DNA from: Eumeta japonica
Taxonomy: Eukaryota; Arthropoda; Insecta; Lepidoptera; Psychidae
Assembly (NCBI GenBank): GCA_005406025.1
Contig: BGZK01000003.1
Coordinates: 1,178,001-1,242,000, forward strand
Length of the DNA: 64,000 nt
Reading direction: 5' to 3'
Below, one piece after another: positions 12,101 through 22,430 of this stretch. Position 1 is the first letter of the stretch; each line of letters starts with the position of its first letter. The notes below the pieces were generated by a model. That model was not told the DNA's origin. It did not search any database and saw nothing but the letters and a program-made list of their open reading frames with translations. A program made the position numbers and the translations under genes.

Positions 12101-15100
12101 ATCATTCTCTTCTTGGGATCTCTGTCTTGCTAATCTCCTTGCCATACTTGGGGTTTTGATTTGAGACAAATCCAATCCTCCCGGAGTATAGGTGAAAGGT
12201 TTCTTGTCCTTGGTCATCATTGCGTTTTGTATACACGCAGGCGGTTCAACGGAGCCCATTGGCTGAAATACGAAAGTTACATTTAATTATATAGTAATCA
12301 ATATTTATTAATCAAATTAATAATATCTTGATCCGTACTATTTTGATGTACTATTTTATATTGACCTTACAGTTAAAATATTATATTCAAAGACGTGTAG
12401 TACCACAGCAATACATGCGATCGGTATTATGTTAATTTCTAGTTTCTCTTTGCACATTAATCAATATAAGTAACTTACTGTCACATGAACAATCATAAAC
12501 ATAATATACAAGAAACATTGTTTGATTTCTCTGGTATCCTTTTGTTTAATAAAAGTATTTAGGTATTTCAGAATATATGAAACAAAATCGTAATACTGGT
12601 TCACATACTGTTTGGTTCACAACTTTTAATTAAGAATCGTGCTTAATTTATATATTAACAGAATAATCATAAAGAAGTATTAAAGCGTTATTCTTAATCA
12701 GTAAAGTTGCCTACTGATTTCGTGTTTAATAACAGATATAAAGTTGAAAATGTAGCCAAGCAGTACAGCGGTAACATTCGAATAGGCATGATGGATAAAC
12801 GTACTATCTTAAGACCAAAAAGCATAGGATGAAATTCTAACTAGTAGCAAATTAACCAATAAGTTATTAATTTAATCAAACTAAACCACCTGCTTCGTGC
12901 CTCGGTTATATATTAAGCCATTGGTGCCGGACGTTATCTAAGCATTGTTGTCATTAGCAGTCAACAGAGCCAGAATTTGAAATCTAAGCTAGTCTCCAAG
13001 TATTATATAAAAAGATAATGCCATATGCAGTATGCCATATGGCTATGTGATAAGTCGGACATTATAACAAAGTCATTGACAGATCATGTAAGCAATGTAT
13101 ATTTCACCTTCTCTGCGTGAATACCATTATTCAAATTTATAAATACCACCAATAGAAACGCTTTCACACCATCTAAGCATTATAATCTTTTATGGCTGTC
13201 ATATAATTTGCAATGATTCCTTGTTTCTAGTCAGAAAATGACCAAAATCATTGCGAAAATGTTTGCTGTGTTTTCGTTTTCCTCTGACCGCTAATATCGT
13301 GCTCGACTTCGTCGTCGCATCAAACGTAAGTCTATTTACTTAATTTTCACCAGACACTCACATTCACCTGCGTTTTGCCGAAGTTGGGTATGCGGCCGAC
13401 GTGGCCCGCCATAGGTCCGTACCTGGAACATCGCCAAATTCACACGTTATTTCTAGCGATAGCTGACAACGAAATCCCGCCAAAGCTCTGGAGAACTTTT
13501 TAGAAGTAATTTCTTGATCACCGACCCCGTTGTGGTACGTAAAAAATAGATGAGTATCTATTAGACTTTTTTAAACGAGCGTAGGTTTGAAAGAGTTATA
13601 AGTTCATTCACATTAAATTTATTATTTGGACAATGACCATTCCAAAATTTATATTTAACAACTTATTTTTCTCTCTAGATGTCGTCAGGAAATTATTCTC
13701 TATTAAACTGACAGTAGTTTTTCTGTACTGAAAGTCTGTAGACTAGTGTAGGCATATCCAATTATGATGAAAGACAACGATGTTCAAGTGGGAGCCAGAT
13801 GGACACCGGGGCCGATATCGGAATCGAAAGTGGGACCGGAATCCAGATAGACAGTGGAATTAGAGTTGAAATCTAATAGAGAAACAAGGATTGGATCAAG
13901 GCTTACAGCAAGATTGGGAGCTAAACAAGAATTGGATCGATACAAAAAAATTAATAAGTAAATTCCATACTCATATGGGTGCAGCCGTGGGCATGTGCTA
14001 TTTGAATATAATGCTATATCTTACAACGAAGAATTTTGTATTCAAAAAAACGCCTCAGTTTATGGGATATATTGAATGGCAACATATTTTGGAATCATAT
14101 TTGACAACCCACATGAAATCTGTGTTTCGAGCAATTATTATTGTATATTTTGACTATCCGTTATCTTATATCTATTTAATAAATTTAGCTAATGTACAAA
14201 CTAAACCAAGATATAATATTTTAACATATAATATTTTTGTATCAAGTTCAATTATGATTCAAATTCAGTTTTGAAAGTTTTGTTCAATTTTGACAAATTA
14301 CGAAATATAGGTACATGCGTTTTTTTTAATTTTATAGAGGTGGTGAAATAAATAATTTAAGATCTATCGCAATACATCATTTCAATTATTTGTAATATAT
14401 TTAAAATCATTACACATAAACAATTTCATTTTTTCTTGTATTTAGGACAAATATGAGTTACAGTCAAATACTAAACAAAATTATTTAGTTCATTGTAACA
14501 ATAAAACTTAACCAAAACAGCTAATATTAGAAAAGTTTATGTGTTACATTTCTCAGCGACCTAATAGATTTTATCGTATTTTACACTATGACATCTTTTA
14601 AGAGATTTTTATTGGGATACTATATTGTTAACGAAGATTAGTTAACATAGATTACCGCAATGCGGCTACCTTTGATTAAAAAAAAAAAGTTAAAAAAAAA
14701 AGGTTAAGATGCCAGTAAGAGTATATGTGCCCAATCAGAGGCCGGTAAGGTCGATCGACAATTCCACGAATATAAAATTATTTTCATTATAACAAAAAGA
14801 GAAATCAAAGAATGTATTAGGAACAGACTTATATGGAATATATACATGATCTCCCAATAATGATTTGAGATCTATCCTGCCGTCACAATGAAAATAATAA
14901 AGACAATTGCTGAGACTTCGTGAAAACAATACATATGAACGTTACTGATTCGTTAATATCATTAATTTAGATCAATTCAAAAACACAAATAATAAGCAAT
15001 AATACGTCGCCGAAAAGCAAAAGTTATAATGCGAGCTAATTTTAACATTGTTAACATTAATATCGCACATTCTTTGACCGCTAACAAGGATGTATGTATG

Positions 15101-15747
15101 TTTCGAGGAATAACGCGGAGAAGACGCGCTGGTATTGCTACTTTGCGGGCTGTAACTTGAATATTTCATTGATAGATTTGTAAAATTACCTAAATGTTTA
15201 CATTTTTTATTTGATTTCTGCAACATTGTTAGTTTTTCAAAACTTTAGCAGTCTTGTGTAACGTCGTAAAACGTAAAAGTCTCAGCGTTTAATTAAGCTT
15301 TTGCATATCACACATATTACAACTCAAGTGTTTGTGTAAAGTTCACATTTAAACTTTAATACGATTTAGCATGCAAATAATTTTGGCGTTTCCTTTTAAC
15401 ATTTTGTGTTTGTAGCACGTTAGTAGAATGTAGTTTGAGTGTATACCTCCGTTTCCGGAATGAAAACAAGAAACGAGTACGCCAAACGAGATTTGAAATA
15501 ATGAAAACAACGACTCCGGTAAATTAAATAAAATTATATAATATCGAATCACAACATTTTTTTTTAATTCGTTTATGGTTCACGGGGAAAGCGTTAAATA
15601 AATTCGAATTCCTTCAAAGTCGTAAATAGCTCATCGCGTTACACTTCGTCGTACTTGCAGCATGACAGAAACGACGTCGGACGATGCCTATCGTACGTAC
15701 AGCAAGAGAAAAGAAAAAAAAATGGTCACTCACCCATTCTCGGCCAT
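2978..15747 (-). CDS. Enigma/Zasp-motif, proline-rich probable Z-disc protein (whole gene, 4 coding exons)
   Basis: Coding join, minus strand: 15747-15734, 13422-13368, 12262-10107, 3110-2978; total 2,358 nt, 785 residues plus stop. Every junction has an AG acceptor and GT donor and preserves phase. Visible layout: N-terminal start MAENGYGPMAGHVG, a compact motif KPFTYTPGGLDLS followed by basic MARRLARQRS (about residues 44-70), a polyproline block (about 97-115), a motif NPIGMLRKTNSPYHWETEK, a long Gln/Asn/Pro/Ser-rich disordered region with about nine P-x-W elements (PPWR, PPWV, PEWV), and the C-terminal QSRAFRVLQVITGTQD. The last motif closely resembles QSRSFRILAQITGTEH of vertebrate PDLIM5/PDLIM7 linkers (family knowledge), where SRPPW also occurs. 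I see no PDZ or LIM domain. A sarcomeric or actin-linked scaffold role is inferred. A CG1674/synaptopodin-2-like protein is the alternative identity. Confidence 0.85.
5693..5775. repeat. 83-bp imperfect inverted repeat
   Basis: Arms of about 36 bp read AAATTT.AATTTAA then GTGGGG then TAGATATATA on one side and the complement on the other, with about five mismatches and a loop of about 10 nt (CACACAC). It could be a small foldback element. Confidence 0.7.
6229..6295. repeat. Two adjacent perfect hairpins, both with AAAA loops
   Basis: Hairpin one spans 6229-6256 with 12-bp arms (CTTCGACAGCC core). Hairpin two spans 6260-6295 with 16-bp arms (GATTTTCATCATCAG core). Each has the four-base loop AAAA, and three bases separate them. 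They lie just outside the mariner remnant. Confidence 0.9.
6315..7115 (-). pseudogene. Decayed mariner transposase (inside intron)
   Basis: Minus-strand translation gives ordered fragments of a mariner-type (DDD/D) transposase. From the N-terminal side: TTIYNWFAEFKRGRVNLN with PSTAVNNKNVDDV (about 6,880-7,010), then LCLRWIPHNLTEAL (about 6,730-6,770), then TGHMVNVALENCRTMNNDWY (about 6,500-6,570), and in another frame INPVYNPDLAYCD (about 6,330-6,370), equivalent to the family's YSPDLAP segment. Frameshifts, stops and missing central parts show it is dead. Terminal repeats could not be placed. Confidence 0.85.
10107..12262 (-). CDS. Main coding exon (719 codons) of the Zasp-motif gene
   Basis: A long open frame starts right after acceptor TTTCAG (CAG at 12265-12263) with CCA ATG GGC, continuing the frame of exon 2. 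It carries the KPFTYTPGGLDLS motif, the polyproline stretch (11992-12050) and the low-complexity region rich in Q, N, P and S. It looks as if it ends at TGA 10105-10103. However, that TGA is part of the strong donor AAA|GTGAGTACG (GT at 10106-10105), so the spliced exon ends at 10107 with two bases of a Lys codon. Intron retention would instead give a protein ending in ...GQNRK with no C-terminal motif. Confidence 0.93.
12263..13367 (-). other. Intron 2 of the Zasp-motif gene
   Basis: AT-rich intron of 1.1 kb between donor 13367 and acceptor 12263. Nothing else is recognised apart from a short CATATG-rich palindromic patch near 13,020-13,045. Confidence 0.7.
13368..13422 (-). CDS. Coding exon 2 of the Zasp-motif gene
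   Basis: This 55-nt exon has acceptor TTCCAG|G and donor CAG|GTGAAT at 13367. It encodes (G)YGPMAGHVGRIPNFGKTQ in the frame set by exon 1, and ends on a codon boundary that matches the acceptor at 12263. An internal ATG at 13412 could start a shorter isoform (MAGHVGR...) if transcription begins at a different 5' exon. The acceptor's pyrimidine tract is weak, so the exact left edge is less certain than the frame agreement. Confidence 0.78.
13423..15733 (-). other. Intron 1 of the Zasp-motif gene
   Basis: 2.3-kb intron bounded by GTGAGT (15733) and CAG. It includes the purine-rich repeat at 13,785-13,925. A 127-codon plus-strand open frame at 13,891-14,274 has no recognisable similarity and is treated as chance. 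Confidence 0.65.
13785..13925 (+). repeat. Purine-rich degenerate repeat (GGAATCGAAA type), copy 1
   Basis: A run of words such as ATCGGAATCGAAAGTGGGACC and GGAATCCAGATAGACAGTGG, almost all purine on the plus strand. The same word set recurs near 18.7, 24.8, 35.9 (opposite strand) and 59.2 kb. Confidence 0.6.
15734..15747 (-). CDS. Coding exon 1 (start codon) of the Zasp-motif gene
   Basis: ATG at 15747-15745 encodes MAEN plus two bases of a Gly codon, then a strong donor GG|GTGAGT at 15733. An in-frame TAA lies 15 nt upstream of the ATG, so the start is supported. The two leftover bases (phase 2) are completed exactly by the first base of the exon at 13422. Reading through the donor would give a stop after five residues, so splicing is needed. 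The upstream sequence is GC-rich and promoter-like. Confidence 0.8.
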
Positions 15748-15779
15748 GTTGGGCACTTCTTAATGTGTTCAAGAAGTAA

Positions 15780-15905
15780 AAGTTATCAGCGGCGGGCGGG
15801 AGGGCGCGCGGGGCGGGGCAGCTCGCGCGGCTGACTCAGGCGGCTGCAGACACGTGAGATCACGGCTCAAATATTCAGGTAAATAAATGCGCGGCCGCAG
15901 GCCGG
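15780..15905 (-). promoter_or_regulatory. GC-rich promoter-like segment upstream of coding exon 1
   Basis: A sharp GC-rich island (GGCGGGCGGGAGGGCGCGCG, then GGGGCGGGGC) in AT-rich surroundings, immediately upstream of the start codon on the minus strand. It contains TGACTCAG (AP-1/Maf-like) and CACGTG (E-box). I see no convincing TATA box. It is the natural candidate for the proximal promoter and 5' UTR. Confidence 0.55.
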
Positions 15906-18639
15906 ACGAATATCACGAAGGTCGGGTCACAATACTGTTCTAGAAAACGTAAAATGTTTGAACGTCAATCGGTTGCATGTTTTCGTGCGCGTGAGTTTTT
16001 CGAACCGCGGCCGAATGCCCTCTACAGATAGCTTTGGAAACTGGATGATAATGCATCTAGATTTGGTCATTGTTCACTTAGGTCGATTCTGCGAAAAGCA
16101 TACACAAGTCTATAGAGATGCGAATGAGACTAAAAAATTATTATAATAAAAGAAATCCTTTATTTATAATAATAACATTTTTAGGTACCTTATTGTATAT
16201 CTTTTTATTCGTCACCTTTTCCAGTATTTACAACTTTTATTTTAGGCAAATTCTTTAATTCCTTACAATCACTCCCATAATTTTACATATTCGTTTGCAC
16301 TGCATTAAAGAAATTGATCTAGATGCTATGTCTTAATTGTAACTCCCAACTTATATAAAACTTTAACATGTTCTCCCAAAGTTTATACAAGAAAAAAATC
16401 TAAGTCGATTTGAATTTATAATATGACCTGTCGAGTTCTTTTATTGACTCCGAAAATATAGCACTCATTACATAACCACTATATACTCGAGATTTTAAGT
16501 TCATGCTCTACCTTGCCCATATGACTCACGCGCCTATGTATTATTTAATATTTTAATTCTCGTTGATGCCTTTCTGCATAATAACTAAAACTTATACTAT
16601 ATTTTAGGGTTTACAATGAATATATTATTTTGTTATTTTATTTTATTAATTTTGCTCTGCTATAAAATAAACATTTGTTATAATTACATTTTTGGTTGTT
16701 ACTTTTAGCTGTTACAAATATATACGAGAACGAAATAGATGCGCAACATTAGCCTATAGAAAACCAAAAGAAACGAAAATTTAATTGACGCCAAATGTCA
16801 TTAAATACGTATACATATTATATTAACAGATAAGGTTTCTCGGTGTACGGTGGTTTGTGTAAATATGGGTTTTTGATTTTTACCTGCGTTGCCACTCGTG
16901 TGACAAATGCTTCATTTTGATTAACCATTTCGTATAACGGTTAACGATTTTATAATTTATGTTAACCAGCGTACACACTTTTGTTTTGTATAATCTATAA
17001 AAGGGAATTACTGTCACATAAATTTCGCTATTTCTCATTTTAGTAACTTGAAAATACTATGTAACATTTGAATTATTGTCGTTTTAAGCGAGATCGTAAT
17101 TTTTTAATGATCGGTATTACACCACATACGTGTTTTAACGTGAATCGAAAGCGTTTGTACATAGCAACTATGAAATTCTATTCATTTTTCAAGAACTAGC
17201 TAACAAAAATAACTTGGCGCATTGCTTTCTGCTCTTGACGACGAAGGTATTCCCATCACGTACCTTTCAAAAGCAAGTCCGATTCTTTCTTAGGTTCAGT
17301 CGGCCGATGAAAACTGAAATGGATTGGCAATTTTACGGGACGCGGAACTACAAGGGGCCTGAATGTTTCAGCAAACGGAAGTAGGCCAATATAAATAATA
17401 TTTTGGCGCGTCATAAATAAACATGCTACGCTACGAAGGAATTTCAAAAACGTACAAAGTAATCTGCCGATGAGTAAGCTGTGAACTAAATTTAAATATT
17501 ACAACTCACAGTTCCACTTCTGTAAATTTTCCACGCGTCAAAATAAAATAAGACCCCTGGTTAACCTTCCGAGAACTCAAATTCGATCCTGAAATGAGCA
17601 CCGGATAAAACATTAGCTGTGAACGCGGTCGACCATGAGGGCTTCTGCCTAAAGGCACGGTCGTCTCTGAAGAGTGATTTATACTAACAGTCAATTTCCA
17701 ATTCGTGCACTCGCATCTGGTGAATAACAACTATTGATAGTATTTTCCTACAATGCCTTCCACAATAATGCGCCACAAACAAATAGGATCCGACCATATT
17801 ATGTTCAGATCTATAGCAATAATATGAGAATAATATATTATAATTATTAATACTTTTCACATTTATATTTTTGCTTTAACATTACGTTTACCAAGTTCAA
17901 GAACTCCAGCTTCGACCTGCTATAGAGACAGAGGCAAGCAGTTAAATTGGCAGTGTAGAAAAACTTCACGCGCTAACATTGTATTGATAACAGACTGCAG
18001 CTTTTATTCACTAAGAGTGCCAATACATGAAACGTGATTATTTCGTTAGCTAACCGCCAAATACCATTCCTCAACAACATACATGTCGAGTTCCATGATC
18101 GCGGATGATATGTAAAAGATTTAAATAGACATGAATTACCGTCTAAACAAAATTTTAGCACATTTTTTAGTTAACGATAAAACACCATATTTTACGTCGC
18201 AAATATAATATCGCTACTCTTCTTATATAAAGACATAACATTATCCCTTTGTTTCTTCTTCAAACTTACACTACTAACTAAAAATTTTATACGCAAAAAT
18301 ACCTCCCGTTTCTCAAAATACAGATTATATACAAAAGCAAAATATTGTCCGTCTGTCTATTGAACCAATTAACTTTGTGTGTTGCATATGGTAAAACCTA
18401 TTACTAGCCGTCACCCGTCCGCTTCGCTGGTCGTTATGGCTTGTGAAAGTAAATCTAAACAATAAAAAGAGGTGCAGTGAAATCAAAAAATTATTAAATA
18501 GTCTAAAACCATCTACAAACGACCCCGCGTCAAATGTTTAAATCCCATACCGATATATTCAATAATCTCGACTCATGCCTAGACAAAGAAAAAAATCGTT
18601 TTCATTATGCATATGTAATTATATATCATTTATAGAACG
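15906..18639. other. Unassigned sequence upstream of exon 1
   Basis: Mostly AT-rich. At 17,313-17,264 (minus) a 50-nt segment is framed by acceptor ATTTCAG and donor AAAG|GTACGT, a weak candidate 5' exon. At 18,402-18,440 CTAGCCGTCACCCGTCCGC resembles a common lepidopteran repeat fragment. No coding gene is recognised. Confidence 0.45.
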
Positions 18640-18845
18640 GAACCGCAACCAGGAACGGCACAGGGATTCAAACCAAGAGCAGAACCGAAATCGAAACCAA
18701 GAAGGAACCGGCAAGACAAACCAAGAGCGAAAGTAGAATTGAAAAAGCTCGATATCAGAAGCGAGATAAAAATCACAATCGGTATCGAAACTAAGAGCGA
18801 GATCGGGAATAAGACAATATAGAAACTGAACGAATACAATTCCTA
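18640..18845 (+). repeat. Purine-rich degenerate repeat (GGAATCGAAA type), copy 2
   Basis: About 200 bp of imperfect units such as AACCAAGAGCAGAACCGAAA and ATCGAAACTAAGAGCGAGAT. The unit length is irregular (roughly 6-18 bp). The minus-strand open frame here (Ser/Ile/Phe/Leu-rich) is a by-product of the repeat. Confidence 0.75.
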
Positions 18846-19935
18846 ATCTGAATCAGCTGAAGCCACGAACATTAATAATAACGAACTAGGTCTTTAGAAC
18901 CCCCTAGCGCATGTTCAGCCACACTTAAACCATTTTTTTTTATTATTTTCTCTACTTCGCAAGAAAGGTGTGATAATCTAGTTTTTCATTGAAAGCTTCT
19001 AGCTAGCTAAAGATTTTTCCTAGATAGATTTTTTGCTTAGAGAAAAAAAACATTTATATACGTATCTATTTCTATGTTTGAATGTTATAATATGTAGAGA
19101 TATTACCAGTACCAATACAAGAAAAAACAACTTAAAAATCCATGCGTTCGGTAGGTAAAATTTCGTAAAAATCAAATCCTTTTTTTAAGTAAAATTCACT
19201 ATCAAAATACTGTTATGTAAATACAAGATTTATTATCAAATTAACGTAATCGTGTTGCACTTTTAAGATCGTGCATTTTTTTTTTAACTTCTTTATTACA
19301 CATTCGATACTTTTCCAGAATACTATGTAGTTGATTTGGAAATCATCATTTCTTAAAAAAAGAGTTCGTTTGCTTTAATTCCTTTAGTTTGAGTTTAAAA
19401 ACATAATTCTTACACCTTTTGGCTTTTGGTAGCAGCAATTATTCAGAGGTCAATAGTGCTTTAAAACATTACAGCATTGTGTTAATACATTGAACAATTA
19501 AGGATAAATGCTTTGTTGCCTCGAAAATCATGCTCTTGTTAGATCTACCTAATGGATGCGCAAGATCACGCCAATTATTTAAATCGTTACACAATCAGAT
19601 GAGTGTTATAACGTACAATTAGAAATTATTGAACCTTATTTTATCTGGATTTTAGTTTTTATTATGATTACGTGAACAAATGAAATTAACTAAAAAATAA
19701 GAGTCTAAACAGAATTTATGGTCATGTCGAATTTATTTTTTGTAGTATCCGAATTTCTAAAGGGCACCTTCAAACCCATTTACATACATTTTTTTTTAAT
19801 TCCTAATTTTAATATTAAAGATTGACTCAATGTTCAGAGTGTTCTTCATCAATAATAACAAAAATTTTCGAAACGTTTTTTTTTTAATCAGCCGTTTTAC
19901 GACATACGTCTTGTGTCGAATGTGAACGGGTTTGT

Positions 19936-20985
19936 TTAAAAATAGAGATACTGGCCCTAAAAATACGTACGATAACTCATTCGATCCGGAATAATGTCTG
20001 CGAAAATGTGTCGAAAGCGTTTATTAGCACATAAAAAACTACTAATGTTATAAACAATTAAAGATGAAAAAAGAGGTATTTCGTGTTACGCCGATATCTC
20101 ATAAACTAATAATATTTAAGAAATTGGAAAAAAAATCCATAAAGAGGAGGAAATTTCGAATAAATAAACCTCTAAGTCTCGGAACTCAACCTCCATTATT
20201 TATAATTTTAATTTAACTCTGAATATGGGCCTGCGCGTGGTATTTTAAGGTAGCGCACGTGCCATAAATTTTTATTTACACAATAAATTTTTAACTTAAA
20301 CAATATTATGTTGATTTTTCAGTTTTGTTTAATTTTAGAAATTTATTTTAAACAAAGTGTTGAAATTTTTAAAAAAAATTATCACGTGATCTTGTTCAGC
20401 TTATATATAAAAAAGCTCCACGAATCGAAAAATTTTTATTTAATTTATTTAAACATTTTTTAATTGTGCAATAAAACGAAAGTTGGAGAAAATTTTGTTT
20501 ATTAACAATTGTCTAACTTGTTATAAAATTGACTAAGTTAAATTTCCAACGGAATACATTTTTGAAATGTTCTGAATACACTATAATTTACTTAAATTTT
20601 TAAATTAATATTTACTACCTTAAAAAATTATTTAGTTTGACGTACTCGATTTTGATAGCACACGCACTACCTTGAAATACCGCACGGAAACCCATTTTCA
20701 CAGCTAAATTAAAATTATAAATAAAGGTGGTAGAATTCCAGGAGTTAGAGGTTTTTTATTCGAAATTTCCTCCTCTTTAAGGATTTTTTTTTCAATTTTT
20801 TTAAATATTAATAGTTTACGAGATATCGGCGTAAAACGAATTACCTTTTTTTTCATTTTTAATTGTTTATGACATTTGTAGTTTTTTTATGTGCTAATAA
20901 ACGCTTTCGACACATTTTCGTAGACATTATTCCGGATGGAATGAGCTATCACATGTACTTTTAGAACCAATATCTCTATTTTTCA
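19936..20985. mobile_element. Foldback-type element with about 330-bp inverted arms
   Basis: The left arm (about 19,936-20,266) and right arm (about 20,655-20,985) are inverted copies of each other along their whole length. Shared stretches include ATGTGTCGAAAGCGTTTATT / AATAAACGCTTTCGACACAT, CGCCGATATCTC / GAGATATCGGCG and GAGGAGGAAATTTCG / CGAAATTTCCTCCTC. The spacer of about 390 bp is AT-rich without a coding frame. It is most simply a non-autonomous DNA transposon. No clear target duplication was found, and I do not recognise the family. Confidence 0.9.
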
Positions 20986-21900
20986 CCATTTTCACTCTTT
21001 GAAATTATATTAATAATTGAAATGGTAACAGAATCTCATCATAATTACATTAATAAATAAAATGGTATCAAAGAATTGAAACAGTTCACTTATACGTGTA
21101 TATTTTTTTACAAATATGTTCTTGTGGTTTACGGTTGATTTATTTAAGTTCGGACTAAAAAAAAATTAACACATTCGCATTATCCACTTGGTTTAAGCTT
21201 TTTCATCAGAAAAATTTTTGGAAAAGAGTTGCAGTACTAATTTAGTTATCCTTATACATTAAATGAATAATAAATTGTTTCGGATCGGTATCATTGAAAA
21301 TAAACTTTTTTTTGTCTTCATATTAAAAAATTTAAAAAAGGTATATTTCATTTGGAAATATGGAAATTTATATCAGAAAAAAACGGTTATGCAAAAAAAA
21401 GCCTGTTTGAATAATTCTCTCCATTCTAAAACACCTTATCTTAGGGCGTAGAGCTTATGCATTTGTTATTCAAAGCACTCAAACGTGAATTGTTTATTAC
21501 CTAGAAGGTAAGCATGTAAATAATACGAAAATTTTGGCATACTCCCCGAGCCGAGATAGTGGCTGCGAGCCAATTATAATTTTAGGTGTGGTATTGCGCT
21601 GTACATTACGCGTGCTATATTAAACATTCTTAATATGTAATACTAGCGGTGCTCGTGACTTCGTACGCGTTAAATTCCTTCATAAAAATAAAATGTTATT
21701 CAGGGCCTTTTTTACCTTAAAAAATTAAGAAAAAACTACTTTTCTTACTACAAAATTCCAGCATACATCCTTATTACTAACATTCATTTTTTTATTCCCC
21801 CTACACACCTTTTTGGTTTGTCTACTAAAACAGTTTTCCTTACCATCTACAACTCGTTACGATCTAGATGTTCATAATGTTTGATTTCATCCAAGCTATC
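20986..21900. other. AT-rich sequence between foldback and LINE fragment
   Basis: No gene. Two related ATTAATAA...GAAATGGTAAC-type segments lie in tandem at about 21,005-21,075. ACTAGCGGTGCTCGTGACTT near 21,643 resembles a frequent lepidopteran repeat edge. Confidence 0.4.
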
Positions 21901-22430
21901 TTTCAATCCTTCTACATACTATATCTATTAGATTCGGATCTTGAAGTTCATCAACTTTTATTCGTTCTAGCTCCGTAGTGACTATTTTCGCTTGATCTGC
22001 CTCAATGCTACCAACGCTGGCATAAAGCTTTCATTTGACAAACACTCTGGTATTTTTTCTTCTTCACAATCTTCATTCACAATAATAAAATCTATCATGC
22101 TTTTGACTTCTCCTCTTCGCTAAGTATACGAGTGAATCCTTCTGTGATAAAATGTAGTATATATCATTACGAGATAAGCTCTTAGCTCGATCGGAGAAGG
22201 CAATCGGCATTCTCATTCACTCTTTCATTTCCAAATTTACCTAAAACTTTCTCATATCCATTCTGCTGTACACCCACGCAGCCATTAAAATCACCTAATA
22301 TAACGATCCTTTAATTTATGTCACATTTCAATAGTATATCTCATATATCAGCCCAATACGCCTCCCTTCTCGATCGGTTTAAACATATCTGGGGCGTAAG
22401 TGTCTAGAATACAAAACTATGTTAGTCCAG
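21900..22430 (-). pseudogene. LINE endonuclease-domain fragment
   Basis: Minus-strand translation around 22,190-22,310 reads IVILGDFNGCVGVQQNGYEK and then VLGKFGNERVNENADCLL, the GDFN-containing block of an APE-type endonuclease of a non-LTR retrotransposon. It resembles the block at 29.5 kb. Flanking codons are disrupted by stops and no reverse transcriptase follows, so this is a truncated copy. Confidence 0.75.

Noticed and set aside
10628..12133. Open frames on both strands overlapping the large Zasp-motif exon
   Set aside because: Shadows of the 719-codon frame, whose composition, motifs and splice phases are consistent.
13891..14274. 127-codon plus-strand open frame
   Set aside because: Starts in the purine-rich repeat, has no recognisable domain, a composition typical of translated AT-rich DNA, and lies antisense in an intron.
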